Shown: positions 1 through 10,336 of the stretch, one piece after another | Layout of the letters: every line of letters begins with the position of its first letter | Position numbering within the stretch: position 1 is the stretch's first letter | Source of the DNA: Enterococcus columbae | GTDB taxonomy: Bacteria > Bacillota > Bacilli > Lactobacillales > Enterococcaceae | Reading direction: 5' to 3' | Assembly: GCA_020742395.1 (NCBI GenBank) | Contig: DYWZ01000061.1 | Span: forward strand, 16,216 to 80,215 | Length of the DNA stretch: 64,000 nucleotides | Program-made: the position numbers and the translations under genes | The notes under the pieces: model-generated | What the model was told of the DNA's origin: nothing | What the model saw: the letters and a program-made list of their open reading frames with translations, nothing else | Database searches by the model: none

Positions 1-8
1 TGGATGAA

Positions 9-1703
9 ATGATTCAAAATTTTCATCAATTAGTCCAACAACTAACTATCAATAGTGACAATGAAGTAGAACAATTAAAGGCTATCATCCAACAAGATGA
101 AGCCATCCAAAAAAGCTTTACTGAATGTGCCACTTTCATTGAAGCCCTAGCATCTGAAAATATTTATGATAACCAGGCCAAATTATTAACTGGTTCTTTA
201 TATGCCAAATTGCCTGCACTACAACTAGCACAAACTATCTTCAATAAGAAATTGAGCAGCTATACAAAAGAGCAATGGCAAGCATTAATTCCTACTCACT
301 TTGCTCAAATTGCCTTCCGCTTAGGTGAAATGCGTAAACAAGGGGCAGAATTATTAGACGAACAAGCTGAAAATATCATCAGCACCCTATCTTTAGATGG
401 TCAAAGTGCTTGGAGTCAGCACTATGATACGATTGTCGCTAGTATTCAAATACCTTTTAATGGTGAATTACTCTCAGCAGGACAAGCATTTAATATGATG
501 ATGGCTAGTGCAGATGCCAATATCCGCCAAGAATTATTTGAAAAATGGGAACAAGCTTGGCAAGAAAAAGCTGATGTATTAGCGGATACCTTAAACCATT
601 TAGATGGCTTCCGTCTAAGCAATTATCGTCTGCATCAAGTAGAGGACTTTTTAAAAGAACCTTTAGAATACAACCGTCTAGATCGTCAAACGCTCGATCA
701 AATGTGGGCAACTATTACTAAAAACAAACAAAAAATTACTGAGTTTTTAACTAGAAAAGCACAATTACTAGGCAAAGAAAAAATGGATTGGCAGGATCAA
801 GATGCGCCGATTTTATTAGGTGATTTCAAAGAACGCCGCTTTACTTTTGATCAAGCAGCGGACTTTATCATTGAAAATTTCCGCCAATTTTCACCAAAAA
901 TGGCTGAGTTTGCACAAATGGCTTTTGAAAAAGCGTGGATTGAAGCGGAAGATCGTCCGGGTAAACGTCCAGGTGGTTATTGCAGTAGCTTACCAAAATC
1001 TCAAGAGTCACGTATTTTTATGACTTATGGCGAATCAGTAAACGAAGTAGCAACTTTAGCTCATGAATTAGGTCATGCCTTTCATAGTCATGTAATGTGG
1101 GACTTACCAATGTTTAATCAAGATTATGCAATGAATGTAGCGGAAACAGCTAGTACCTTTGCAGAATTAATCGTTGCCGATGCTACATTAAATGCTGCTA
1201 CTAGTGATGAAGAAAAAATCAATTTATTAGATGTTAAACTACAAAATGCCGTAGCTATGTTTATGAATATCCATGCACGCTACCTATTTGAAACTAACTT
1301 CTATGCAGCACGTCAAAAAGGCTTGGTTGCCACTGAAGAAATTACTGAAATGATGCTACAAGCTCAAAAAGAAGCTTATGTAAATTGTTTAGGTAGCTAT
1401 CATCCGCATTTTTGGGCAGCAAAGCTACACTTCTTTATCGATGAAGTACCGTTTTATAATTTCCCATACACCTTTGGCTATTTATTCAGCTTAGGCATCT
1501 ATGCCAAAGCCAATCAACACGCTACTGGTTTTGAAGATCAATATATTGCCCTACTTCGCGATACTGCTAGCATGACGACTGAAGAATTGGCTAAAAAACA
1601 TTTAGCCGTTGATTTACATGAACCAACCTTCTGGCAAGCTGGTATTGATATGGTCTTAAAAGATATTGATACCTTCATGGAATTAACTGAACAATATATC
1701 TAA
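9..1703 (+). CDS. pepF: M3 family oligoendopeptidase F
   Basis: 564 aa ORF with HELGHAFH zinc-metallopeptidase motif and M3/PepF-like C-terminus. Confidence 0.93.
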   Translation: MIQNFHQLVQQLTINSDNEVEQLKAIIQQDEAIQKSFTECATFIEALASENIYDNQAKLLTGSLYAKLPALQLAQTIFNKKLSSYTKEQWQALIPTHFAQIAFRLGEMRKQGAELLDEQAENIISTLSLDGQSAWSQHYDTIVASIQIPFNGELLSAGQAFNMMMASADANIRQELFEKWEQAWQEKADVLADTLNHLDGFRLSNYRLHQVEDFLKEPLEYNRLDRQTLDQMWATITKNKQKITEFLTRKAQLLGKEKMDWQDQDAPILLGDFKERRFTFDQAADFIIENFRQFSPKMAEFAQMAFEKAWIEAEDRPGKRPGGYCSSLPKSQESRIFMTYGESVNEVATLAHELGHAFHSHVMWDLPMFNQDYAMNVAETASTFAELIVADATLNAATSDEEKINLLDVKLQNAVAMFMNIHARYLFETNFYAARQKGLVATEEITEMMLQAQKEAYVNCLGSYHPHFWAAKLHFFIDEVPFYNFPYTFGYLFSLGIYAKANQHATGFEDQYIALLRDTASMTTEELAKKHLAVDLHEPTFWQAGIDMVLKDIDTFMELTEQYI

Positions 1704-1765
1704 GCTTTTGGCAATCTATATTTTTTTGAAGATATAGATTGCTTTTTATTAAAGGAGATAGCAAA

Positions 1766-2326
1766 ATGGACTATATCACTGAAACACTAGAAACAAAACG
1801 CTTAATCTTACGACCCTTAAGTGTGAACGATGCTACAGAAATGTTTAACAATTGGGCAAGTGATCCACAAGTAACTAAATATCTTACTTGGTCTGCCCAT
1901 ACCAATAAATCTACCACAAAAGATCGACTCGTATTGCGAGAAACAAAATATAAAAATAAAGAAATTCTCGATTGGGGCATTGTCGTCAAAGAAACAAATG
2001 AGCTAATTGGGACGATTACTGTAGTTAAAGACCATCCAGAATATCAAACCATGGAAATTGGCTATGTAATCGGTCGCAAGTGGTGGCATCAAGGATATAC
2101 TACGGAAGCTTTTAGGCAAATTATCCAATATTTATTTGCTACTTATCCTTGGTTAAATCGCATTGAAGCAACTCACGATATTGAAAATCCTAATTCTGGT
2201 AAAGTCATGCAAAAATGTGGACTACAATTTGAAGGAATCCTTCGACAAAAAGGCAAAAATAGGCGTGGACTCGTTGATATTGCCATATATGCCATTTTAC
2301 GTGAGGATGGTAAATTTCAAAAATAG
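1766..2326 (+). CDS. GNAT family N-acetyltransferase (RimJ/RimL-like)
   Basis: ETKRLILRPL...GYVIGRKWWHQGYTTEA; RBS aaaggag before ATG 1766 (track start 1739 looks too early). Confidence 0.88.
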   Translation: MDYITETLETKRLILRPLSVNDATEMFNNWASDPQVTKYLTWSAHTNKSTTKDRLVLRETKYKNKEILDWGIVVKETNELIGTITVVKDHPEYQTMEIGYVIGRKWWHQGYTTEAFRQIIQYLFATYPWLNRIEATHDIENPNSGKVMQKCGLQFEGILRQKGKNRRGLVDIAIYAILREDGKFQK

Positions 2327-2327
2327 T

Positions 2328-2367
2328 AAAATGCACGGCTGACTTTAATCAGTCAGCCGTGCATTTT
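2328..2367. terminator. Bidirectional intrinsic terminator between convergent genes
   Basis: Perfect 17-bp stem AAAATGCACGGCTGACT/AGTCAGCCGTGCATTTT. Confidence 0.9.
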
Positions 2368-2383
2368 GAAAAATAACCCCAAG

Positions 2384-2758
2384 CTAGCCGTTCTTTTTAT
2401 TGACTTTTTGTTCCAGATAGCTACGATGCTTCAGCCCAAAATAATGCAATTGATCCAAAATTGGTGCAAGCTCTTTGCCGTGTTCAGTCAGCGCATACTC
2501 TACTTTGGGTGGGATTGTGGGATAAACCCTTCGCTCAATTAATTCTTCGGCCTCCAATTCACGCAAATTTTTCGTCAACATTTTTTGCGTAATGCCCGGA
2601 ATGGCTTTTTGTAAGACTGAAAAACGAATGGTTGGATTTTTAAAAATTTGCATTAGGATTTTCAGCTTCCATTTGCCACTTAACACCTCTAAACCATCTT
2701 CTATGCGACAAGATTGAATCTCAAAATTTTCAGTATCTGCAATTGTTAGCTCCTTCAT
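2384..2758 (-). CDS. HxlR family winged-helix transcriptional regulator
   Basis: Single N-terminal Cys, GKWKLKILMQI, GITQKMLTKNLRELE. Confidence 0.9.
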   Translation of the reverse strand: MKELTIADTENFEIQSCRIEDGLEVLSGKWKLKILMQIFKNPTIRFSVLQKAIPGITQKMLTKNLRELEAEELIERRVYPTIPPKVEYALTEHGKELAPILDQLHYFGLKHRSYLEQKVNKKNG

Positions 2759-2892
2759 ATAGCTTATCCGTTAGCCACCTTTCCAATAGTATCTTTTAGG
2801 AAACTAAGGCGAGAAAAAGTGCCGTCTTCCCAAAATTACTCATTTCTCTTACTATTAAGTATACAAAATACAAGTGAAAAGAGGAAATAAAT

Positions 2893-3939
2893 ATGATTGA
2901 ATTGGGCATTTCTACTTTTGGCGAAACGACTCCCTTAGAAGCAACCCAACAAGCACCTAGTCACCAAGAAAGAATTCAGCAGCTAGTAAAAGAAATCGAA
3001 TTAGCTGATCAGGTAGGATTAGATGTTTACGCAATTGGTGAGCATCATCGCGCAGATTTTGCGGTATCTACACCAGAAATTATTCTAGCTGCTGGCGCGG
3101 TGAATACCAAAAATATTCGTCTATCTAGTGCCGTAACCATTCTTTCATCGAGTGATCCTGTTCGTGTGTATCAACAATACGCAACCATCGATGCCCTAGC
3201 CAATGGTCGAGCAGAAATTATGGCTGGACGTGGTTCTTTTATCGAATCATTTCCTTTATTTGGTTATCAATTAACGGATTATGATGAATTATTTAACGAA
3301 AAGCTAGCGATGCTTTTAAAAATCAATGACGCTACCCGATTAAACTGGCAAGGTAATTTCACGCAAAGTGTCGACAATCGACCAGTCTATCCTAGAGCAA
3401 CGCAAGGAAAACTGCCAATCTGGGTCGCAACAGGTGGCTCGCCTGACTCGACCTTACGTATTGCTAGTCTTGGTTTACCAATTGTTTATGCCATTATCGG
3501 TGGCAATCCTTATCATTTTAAACCACTGATTGATTATTATTATCGTGTAGCCAAGCACTATCAGCATGATTTAAGTCAAATGAAAGTCGGTGCCCACTCT
3601 TGGGGTTGGATTGCGCCAGATCAAGAGACTGCCATCGAAAGCTACTTTCATCCAACCAAAACCCTAACCGACCAATTAGCTAGTGAACGACCACACTGGC
3701 AACCAATGTCTAAAGCTCAATATCTGCAAGCAGTTGGTCCGGAAGGTGCGATGCTAGTCGGTAATCCTAAACACGTCGCCAACAAGATGATTCAGCTAAT
3801 CGAACAGTTGAAGCTACAGCGTTTCATGCTCCATCTACCAGTTGGCCCAATGCCACATGAACAAACGCTGCAAGCAATTCAGCTATACGGTGAAGAAGTC
3901 GCTCCACGTGTGAAACATTATTTTTCTAAGCAACCTTAA
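2893..3939 (+). CDS. LLM-class flavin-dependent oxidoreductase (luciferase-like)
   Basis: ELGISTFGE..., GEHHRADFAVSTPEI, GRGSFIESFPLFG; divergent from HxlR gene. Confidence 0.9.
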   Translation: MIELGISTFGETTPLEATQQAPSHQERIQQLVKEIELADQVGLDVYAIGEHHRADFAVSTPEIILAAGAVNTKNIRLSSAVTILSSSDPVRVYQQYATIDALANGRAEIMAGRGSFIESFPLFGYQLTDYDELFNEKLAMLLKINDATRLNWQGNFTQSVDNRPVYPRATQGKLPIWVATGGSPDSTLRIASLGLPIVYAIIGGNPYHFKPLIDYYYRVAKHYQHDLSQMKVGAHSWGWIAPDQETAIESYFHPTKTLTDQLASERPHWQPMSKAQYLQAVGPEGAMLVGNPKHVANKMIQLIEQLKLQRFMLHLPVGPMPHEQTLQAIQLYGEEVAPRVKHYFSKQP

Positions 3940-4277
3940 TGCTCGTAAAACTAAAAGGTAAATAAACTTGGTTGGGAGAAAAACTTGCTATTCTGCTTAT
4001 TTCCCCAGCCCAGAGCTTATTTGCTCGTAGCTGTTCAACTTGAAGAACCTCATTAGATAAACCAACTTGAAAAGCATCCTTAGATAGCCTTGACTATTCT
4101 GGTATAAAGAGTAGACTATAGACGAATAATCGTGCAGCCAATTTTGAAAAAGACTCGTGTGATTTGTTTACTTGCATCACTAGCTAACGAATGAAATGTT
4201 TAGACATTCCTTATTCTGACGCTACTTAAATAGCAAGCGATGTATTAGAATCCATTCATTCATTGGAGATGAGTAAA

Positions 4278-4652
4278 GTGAAATTAGACCCAACTAAAAA
4301 AACAACTTCGGCTAAGCAAACTTTTATTATTAGTAAATACCTATGCTATCTTCTTGGTATTGTCGCTTTTATCTTCTATCTATGCTATGTCGCACACAAA
4401 GGCGAGAGAATAGCAACAAGCTTTGGTATTATTGCCAATCTTTGCGTTATCCTGGCAATAATAGCGATGTATATTTGTGCTTATATTAAGTTTAAGGGGA
4501 AATATACAAAATACAGTGGCTTATTTATCTGGCATGCTCGTGATATTGGTTGGGGAGCTAGCTTCAATCCGTATAGCTTAGCTGGTAAAGCACTATGGCT
4601 ATGTATGATGGCACCATTTGCCTATTATCTCTATACTTTTCTAGTGAAATAA
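4278..4652 (+). CDS. Small membrane protein of unknown function
   Basis: ~125 aa with several hydrophobic helices; start uncertain (TTG 4263, ATG 4269 or GTG 4278). Confidence 0.6.
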   Translation: MKLDPTKKTTSAKQTFIISKYLCYLLGIVAFIFYLCYVAHKGERIATSFGIIANLCVILAIIAMYICAYIKFKGKYTKYSGLFIWHARDIGWGASFNPYSLAGKALWLCMMAPFAYYLYTFLVK

Positions 4653-4712
4653 TGCGTAGATAAATACAAGCTCTGATTGACAAGTCAGCAAATAGAAATT
4701 TAAGAAAATAAG

Positions 4713-4765
4713 AATCCGAATGTTCACCTTAATTTTTGATAAAATTATTGATGAACATTCGGATT
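4713..4765. terminator. Intrinsic terminator hairpin
   Basis: AATCCGAATGTTCA...TGAACATTCGGATT then T-rich. Confidence 0.8.
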
Positions 4766-4840
4766 ATTTTATTATTCAATTTTTATACTGGACTTTTAGG
4801 TCAGCTCCAATTTCTCTCTAATTGCCTTCACGAATCGCCT

Positions 4841-7285
4841 TTACGCTTTAAAGCGTTTAAGTCGTAAAGCATTTAATAATACTGATACCGAGCTAAAGCT
4901 CATGGCAGCACCAGCCAACATTGGATTTAACAATGGACCACCGAAAAGATGTAAAATCCCCATCGCTACCGGAATTCCTAACACATTATAAGCAAATGCC
5001 CAGAATAGATTTTCCTTGATATTGCGCATGGTAGCCTTACTCAAACGAAGAGAAGCAACCACCCCTTGTAAATCGCCTCGCATCAAGACAATATCCCCGG
5101 CTTCAATGGCGATATCTGTACCAGTACCAATAGCAATCCCCACTTCGGCTTGAACTAAGGCAGGGGCATCATTAATCCCATCACCAACCATTGCGACCTT
5201 TTTCCCTTTAGCTTGTAGTTGTTGAATGACTTGCGCTTTTTGATCAGGTAGCACTTGACTGATAACTTGTTGAATACCGGCTTGCTTGGCAATTGCTTTA
5301 GCTATTTGCTCATTATCCCCCGTTAGCATAATTACCTCTAAACCAAGTTTTTGTAACGCTTGGATTGCCTGTGGGCTACTTGCTTTAATTGGATCACTAA
5401 CGGCTAATACACCAACTAATTGTTGATCAACTGCTACATACATGACTGTATTACCTTGACTAGCTAAACGATTGACAGTAGCCTGATGTGCTTCAGTGGC
5501 AATCGAATTAGCTTGCATAAATCGTTCATTCCCTAGTAATACTTGGTGATGATCAACAGTTGCTTGGATGCCTTGACCAGTCAAGGTATCGACCGATTGC
5601 GCCTTTCCTAAAACAATTTCAGCCTGACTAGCAGCTTGTAAAATAGCTTGCGCAAGTGGATGTTCAGAACGTTTTTCCACACTAGCAGCTAAATAAAGCA
5701 TTTCTTCTTTAGACATTGAGGTAAAAGTGACGAGCTCACGCAATTCAGGTTGGCCCTTGGTAATCGTACCCGTCTTATCTAAAACAATGGTATCCACCGC
5801 TTGCGCTGTTTCTAAGGCTTCACCGTTTTTAAATAAAATCCCTAATTGTGCCCCTTTACCCGTTCCAACCATAATTGCAGTTGGAGTAGCTAAGCCAAGC
5901 GCACAAGGACAAGCGATGACTAACACTGAAATCATAATTGTTAACGCAAAGACTAAACCAGTATGACCAAAAATCAACCAAGCCAAACCAGCTAAGAGCG
6001 CTAAGATCATAACGATTGGTACAAACACAGCAGACACTTGATCGGCTAATTTCGCAATCGGCGCCTTACTTCCTTGCGCTTCTTCGACTAATTGAACGAT
6101 TTGCGCCAGCGTTGTATCTTCACCGACTTTGGTTGCTTCAAACTGAAAGCTACCTGTTTTATTCAAAGAAGCACCAATTACCGTATCGCCAATCTTTTTG
6201 GTGACTGGTAAGCTTTCTCCGGTTAGCATGGATTCATCGACACTGCTTTGACCTTCAACAATTTTCCCATCCACCGGAATCTTTTCACCTGGTTTCACTA
6301 AGAGGATGTCCCCAACTTGAACTTGGGCAATATCGACTAATTTTTCCTTTCCATCTTTGATAACTACTGCTTTTTTAGGTGCTAAAGCTAATAATTCCTT
6401 AATCGCTTCAGAGGTCTTGCCTTTACTAATGGCTTCAAAAGTTTTTCCCAAAGTAATCAAGGTTAAAATCACCGCAGCTGATTCATAATATAAATGCATG
6501 GAAAAAGCGGTATTGCCTTGATAAACAGCTAACGTACCAACTAAACTATAGATAAACGCAGCACTAGTTCCCAAAGCAACCAATGAATCCATATTTGGAT
6601 GACCTTTAAATAATAATTTAAAGCCAACAAGATAAAACTTACGACCAAAATATAACACAGGCAGCGTGAGTAATAACTGTAAGGTTACAAAGATTTTTGG
6701 CGCATGCATCGGCGCAATCACTGCTGGTAAGGGTAAACCAATCATCTCACCCATCGACAAATATAATAAAGGGATGGTAAATAGTGCCGAAAACCAAAAA
6801 CGCTGCCACATTTGCTTAATCTCAGCTAATTTCTCCGCTTTCAAGGCTTCTTTATCCTGATCGACTAACTTTGACGCTTGATAACCTGCTTCCTGAACAG
6901 CTTGGATAATCTCATTAGCGGTTAAGGTTTGATGATCATAATCGATACTTAATTGCTCCGTAGCTAAATTCACATTCGCACTAGCTACCCCTGGTAATTT
7001 GCGTGTCGCTTGCTCAATTTTGGCAGCACAAGAAGCACAGCCCATGCCTTTAATGGCAAAAATCTCCTGTTTTTCAGGCTTGACTAGCTCAAAGCCAATC
7101 TCCTTAACTGCCTCAGCCATTTGATCTAAGGAAGTTGTCTCGGGTTGGTAATCAACCGTTAATTTTTCCGTTGCTAAGTTCACATTCGCTGACTGCACAC
7201 CTGCTAGCTTGCCGACCGTCCGCTCAACGTTTTGCGCACAAGAAGCACAGTGCATGCCCTTAATGGTATATGTTGCGTGATTCAT
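4841..7285 (-). CDS. copA: Copper-translocating P-type ATPase with two N-terminal heavy-metal-associated domains
   Basis: Two GMHCASC/GMGCASC motifs, CPC (ACPCALG), [17 protein letters not shown]. Confidence 0.95.
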   Translation of the reverse strand: MNHATYTIKGMHCASCAQNVERTVGKLAGVQSANVNLATEKLTVDYQPETTSLDQMAEAVKEIGFELVKPEKQEIFAIKGMGCASCAAKIEQATRKLPGVASANVNLATEQLSIDYDHQTLTANEIIQAVQEAGYQASKLVDQDKEALKAEKLAEIKQMWQRFWFSALFTIPLLYLSMGEMIGLPLPAVIAPMHAPKIFVTLQLLLTLPVLYFGRKFYLVGFKLLFKGHPNMDSLVALGTSAAFIYSLVGTLAVYQGNTAFSMHLYYESAAVILTLITLGKTFEAISKGKTSEAIKELLALAPKKAVVIKDGKEKLVDIAQVQVGDILLVKPGEKIPVDGKIVEGQSSVDESMLTGESLPVTKKIGDTVIGASLNKTGSFQFEATKVGEDTTLAQIVQLVEEAQGSKAPIAKLADQVSAVFVPIVMILALLAGLAWLIFGHTGLVFALTIMISVLVIACPCALGLATPTAIMVGTGKGAQLGILFKNGEALETAQAVDTIVLDKTGTITKGQPELRELVTFTSMSKEEMLYLAASVEKRSEHPLAQAILQAASQAEIVLGKAQSVDTLTGQGIQATVDHHQVLLGNERFMQANSIATEAHQATVNRLASQGNTVMYVAVDQQLVGVLAVSDPIKASSPQAIQALQKLGLEVIMLTGDNEQIAKAIAKQAGIQQVISQVLPDQKAQVIQQLQAKGKKVAMVGDGINDAPALVQAEVGIAIGTGTDIAIEAGDIVLMRGDLQGVVASLRLSKATMRNIKENLFWAFAYNVLGIPVAMGILHLFGGPLLNPMLAGAAMSFSSVSVLLNALRLKRFKA

Positions 7286-7355
7286 TAAAATCCCTTCTTT
7301 TCTATATTGGCTATGCAGACGAACTGACTGATTGACTTTCTTTTGGAAAATCGTC

Positions 7356-7365
7356 TACATTTGTA
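7356..7365. promoter_or_regulatory. cop box (CopY operator) upstream of copA
   Basis: TACATTTGTA matches the established CopY operator TACANNTGTA. Confidence 0.7.
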
Positions 7366-7575
7366 ATCTTTATTATCATCTTACGCATAAAATGGCTTCT
7401 CGTCAAATATTTTCAACTAAAATTTCCAAAAAATGACTAAGAAAGGATCCTCTTAATCACACACTAACAAAAAACCGTTTTCATGATATAATAGGACTAG
7501 CAGCTATACTATTGGTTCAACGGTTACTTTAAGGTCGATCAAATTTTGATCAAACACGAAAGGTTGTGAATAACG

Positions 7576-7698
7576 ATGATGGGAAGCTATTTTGTTTCTG
7601 GTATGATGTTTTTGAATTATCTTTTTGATCTAGTGCCAGTCATTTTACAAGCTGTGATATGTATCTTGCTGTATAAGATTTACAAAAAAATGAAATAA
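7576..7698 (+). CDS. Unannotated 40-aa small hydrophobic protein
   Basis: MMGSYFVSGMMFLNYLFDLVPVILQAVICILLYKIYKKMK*; RBS-like aaagg; -10 TATAAT 7487-7492; terminator hairpin 7708-7743. Confidence 0.5.
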   Translation: MMGSYFVSGMMFLNYLFDLVPVILQAVICILLYKIYKKMK

Positions 7699-7707
7699 AC
7701 TAAAAAA

Positions 7708-7743
7708 TAGAGCAGTCCTTCTTATGACTAGAAGTCTGCTCTA
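7708..7743. terminator. Bidirectional terminator
   Basis: TAGAGCAG...CTGCTCTA stem plus inner pairing. Confidence 0.75.
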
Positions 7744-7747
7744 TCGT

Positions 7748-8077
7748 TTATTTTTTAGAGAGTAAATCGTCGGACCATGCAAAGCCATCAAATTGTTCTC
7801 CATCATAATATTTTAGTAATTCCTCATAACTCAAAAGTGAGGAGGTCATTTCCTCTTGCTCTTGTTCATCACAAGTAGTGTATAATTTCTTTTGCTCTTC
7901 TAACCATTGATAGTAAATCGTCATCAATGCACCGTTTAAGGCCTGTTTAGAGGAAGCACTCGCCTGCATGAAAGGATATTCTTGAATATAAGCCGAGTAT
8001 ACCGGTAGTTGCTGCTCATCTAAGCTAATCGGCAATTCTACTACATGTAAATTCATTTCTTGAAAAGCTTCAAACAT
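7748..8077 (-). CDS. Hypothetical protein (109 aa, acidic)
   Basis: Intact ORF between convergent terminator and downstream genes. Confidence 0.6.
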   Translation of the reverse strand: MFEAFQEMNLHVVELPISLDEQQLPVYSAYIQEYPFMQASASSKQALNGALMTIYYQWLEEQKKLYTTCDEQEQEEMTSSLLSYEELLKYYDGEQFDGFAWSDDLLSKK

Positions 8078-8200
8078 TCCTGTTCACCTCAAAGCTATTA
8101 TACTAAAGACGAAACAAAAGCACTATCAAAAAATAGCTAAGGGTAAGCAATAAGTACTTATCGCTCACCTTTCGCTATTCTAATGAAAGAATATTTTTTC

Positions 8201-8995
8201 TCAATCTTTTGCTTTCTGGCGTCCCAATTGACGGCGACTTTGTCTGGAAAGCGTGGTTGTTTGGTCAGCTTGAATCTGTTGCTGTGTTGGTTGATGAATC
8301 AATAATTTTAATGTATAAGGCTCATGGAATAGTCGATCATTCATATAAAAATCGCCCCCACGGATAAATAGTCCCACCGGTTTTAGCGCTTCTTCTGCCG
8401 ATGAGATTCTGACTCGGCCGATTTCAAACAAACGTTGATAACTGGTCCCGATACGAATGACATACTCTTGCGTACCGATTTTGCTAATATCATAAAATGG
8501 AAATAGCGTATCTTTAGGCAAAACATAGCCTTCTTTGGTGGTACGTTTGGTTAAAATGCCTGCATTGAGACATTGCTCAATGGTTTCTTCTAAAAGCAAA
8601 TGATGATCCCGTCTAAAATCAATGGCCACTTCCGTAATCGCTAAATCTGATTGGGTTTTGGTTTTTTTCTTCTTCTCATTGGTATCCTGAACATTTAACG
8701 CATCCTCAGGCAGATATTTGGCAAATAATTGCGTAATATCAAACTTAGAATTACGATTGAAGAAATAATATAAAGTATTGAGCACGATAAAATAGACTAA
8801 AATTAGAAATACTGCACTGTATAACAATAATTGACCGTAATGCTGATTTAACCATAAGCCGTAAATAATCCGTAAAATATAAAGAGTTGGGAAAACACTT
8901 AGAATCGTATAGGCACGATTTAGATATTTCGGACTAATTTCTAAATAACCTAGAAATTTATGAAAAGAACTAATTAAATCAATTAATAATGTCAT
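8201..8995 (-). CDS. Membrane protein of unknown function with C-terminal soluble domain
   Basis: 264 aa, hydrophobic N-terminal half then charged soluble domain; follows the 9010..9441 gene closely. Confidence 0.75.
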   Translation of the reverse strand: MTLLIDLISSFHKFLGYLEISPKYLNRAYTILSVFPTLYILRIIYGLWLNQHYGQLLLYSAVFLILVYFIVLNTLYYFFNRNSKFDITQLFAKYLPEDALNVQDTNEKKKKTKTQSDLAITEVAIDFRRDHHLLLEETIEQCLNAGILTKRTTKEGYVLPKDTLFPFYDISKIGTQEYVIRIGTSYQRLFEIGRVRISSAEEALKPVGLFIRGGDFYMNDRLFHEPYTLKLLIHQPTQQQIQADQTTTLSRQSRRQLGRQKAKD

Positions 8996-9009
8996 CTATC
9001 TTCCCCTCC

Positions 9010-9441
9010 TTATTGATTATTTGTTACTGTACTATCCGTTGTCGATTCAGTAGTGGTCGAACTATCGCTACTTGTAGCTGATCCTTGATTTGCATCTTCA
9101 TTTGTTACTTGGCTATCTTTGGTTGTCTGATCAGCACTACTATTCGTCGTATCCTGACCAGTCGTTGCTTTTTTATTATCCGTTTTTGGTGTGGTAGCTT
9201 GTTTGGTTGAATCACCAGTTGTTTCACTAGATTGCGTCGTTGTGGTCGTCGCCTCTTTCGTACTATCAGTCGTTTGGGTTTTATTGGTACTATTAACGGT
9301 TGACTGCGTGGTGGTAGTGGTTGTTGGTGTTGTATTAACCTGACGATAACTCGATGAATTGATGATTCCTGTCGTCGTCGCAATTAAAATCGCACTCGTT
9401 AACACCGCAATCGGCTTTAGAATTGGAGGTACTTTTTTCAC
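9010..9441 (-). CDS. Thr/Ser-rich low-complexity secreted or membrane-anchored protein
   Basis: N-terminal hydrophobic segment then ~110 residues dominated by T/S/N/Q; RBS present; no LPXTG. Confidence 0.7.
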   Translation of the reverse strand: MKKVPPILKPIAVLTSAILIATTTGIINSSSYRQVNTTPTTTTTTQSTVNSTNKTQTTDSTKEATTTTTQSSETTGDSTKQATTPKTDNKKATTGQDTTNSSADQTTKDSQVTNEDANQGSATSSDSSTTTESTTDSTVTNNQ

Positions 9442-9575
9442 TAAACGATCCCTTCTTTACTTATTTTCCTTCTAGTTATACGCCGATTAACTGATTAAAA
9501 CAAGTAGACTGCTCTAACTTTAGCAGACTCTTAAAGACCATAATAAAAAATTAACCTTTTAATTCAATTTAAATC

Positions 9576-9725
9576 CTAAAAAAGGCAAAAATTCCCCTCA
9601 AAATAATGAGCGGAATCGTTAAAATAATTATTCTTCAATTTCACATGTAATATAAGCGCTAGTAAGCCAACTAAAACCGATACTGTAACTAATGAAGTAA
9701 AAATCGCTGCAAAAGAAATAATCAC
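9576..9725 (-). pseudogene. Possible remnant of BlaR1/M56-type sensor N-terminus (GTG start, 49 aa)
   Basis: Starts 3 nt after the BlaI-like stop codon; VIISFAAIFTSLVTVSVLVGLLALILHVKLKNNYFNDSAHYF resembles the first helix of M56 sensors. Confidence 0.35.
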
Positions 9726-9727
9726 CC

Positions 9728-10090
9728 TTACTCTTCCAATTGATTCATACGTTCATTAATCAACTGTGCTAACTGTTTTAATTCCTCTACATTGTCTTCC
9801 TTCTTCACAAAGTTAGCAAACAAATGCTGAAAATTTTTCTTAGTAAACTGTTGCGTCACATATTCTTCCTTGGTAATCGTCGGAATATAGTATTGTGCAA
9901 AAGTTTTGGCTACTTTTTGAATGGATTCGACTGCTAAACATCCTCGATCACTCAATTTTTTTACAACAACAGGAACCGTATTCTTATTGAGTTTGGGATT
10001 GATGTCAAGTATATCTCTCACGCATAAGGGACGATTGGCTTGCCAAAAAACCTCTAGGACTTCCTGTTCTTTTTTGGTAAATTTCATCAT
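9728..10090 (-). CDS. BlaI/MecI/CopY family transcriptional repressor
   Basis: KFTKKEQEVLEVFWQANRPLCVRDIL...NTVPVVVKKLSDRGCL; lacks the C-terminal CxCxxxxCxC of true CopY. Confidence 0.85.
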   Translation of the reverse strand: MMKFTKKEQEVLEVFWQANRPLCVRDILDINPKLNKNTVPVVVKKLSDRGCLAVESIQKVAKTFAQYYIPTITKEEYVTQQFTKKNFQHLFANFVKKEDNVEELKQLAQLINERMNQLEE

Positions 10091-10336
10091 TTCATTTTCC
10101 TTTCAAATACATTTCGGATATATTTTATTATATATGAATCTAAAGTTCAACTTTCTGATAATAGTTACTAGGCATTAACTAATCATTCAATCTAAAAGCA
10201 AAAAAAGACGAAATATTCCTGTTATTTATCTTTGAATTCGAATAACAAAAGGCTTGTTTATCAATAAAAAATCGGTTACAATAAACTTAAGTGATGAACA
10301 TAAAAAAATATATTCGATTCTAAGGAGGAATGGACC

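Noticed and set aside
9105-9383. 92-aa Arg/Val/Gln-rich ORF on the minus strand
   Set aside because: Alternative frame of the Thr-rich low-complexity gene 9010..9441; the latter has the RBS and signal-like N-terminus.
9728-10090. CopY for the copA cop box
   Set aside because: Protein lacks the C-terminal cysteine motif of CopY and is not linked to copA; kept only as BlaI-family.
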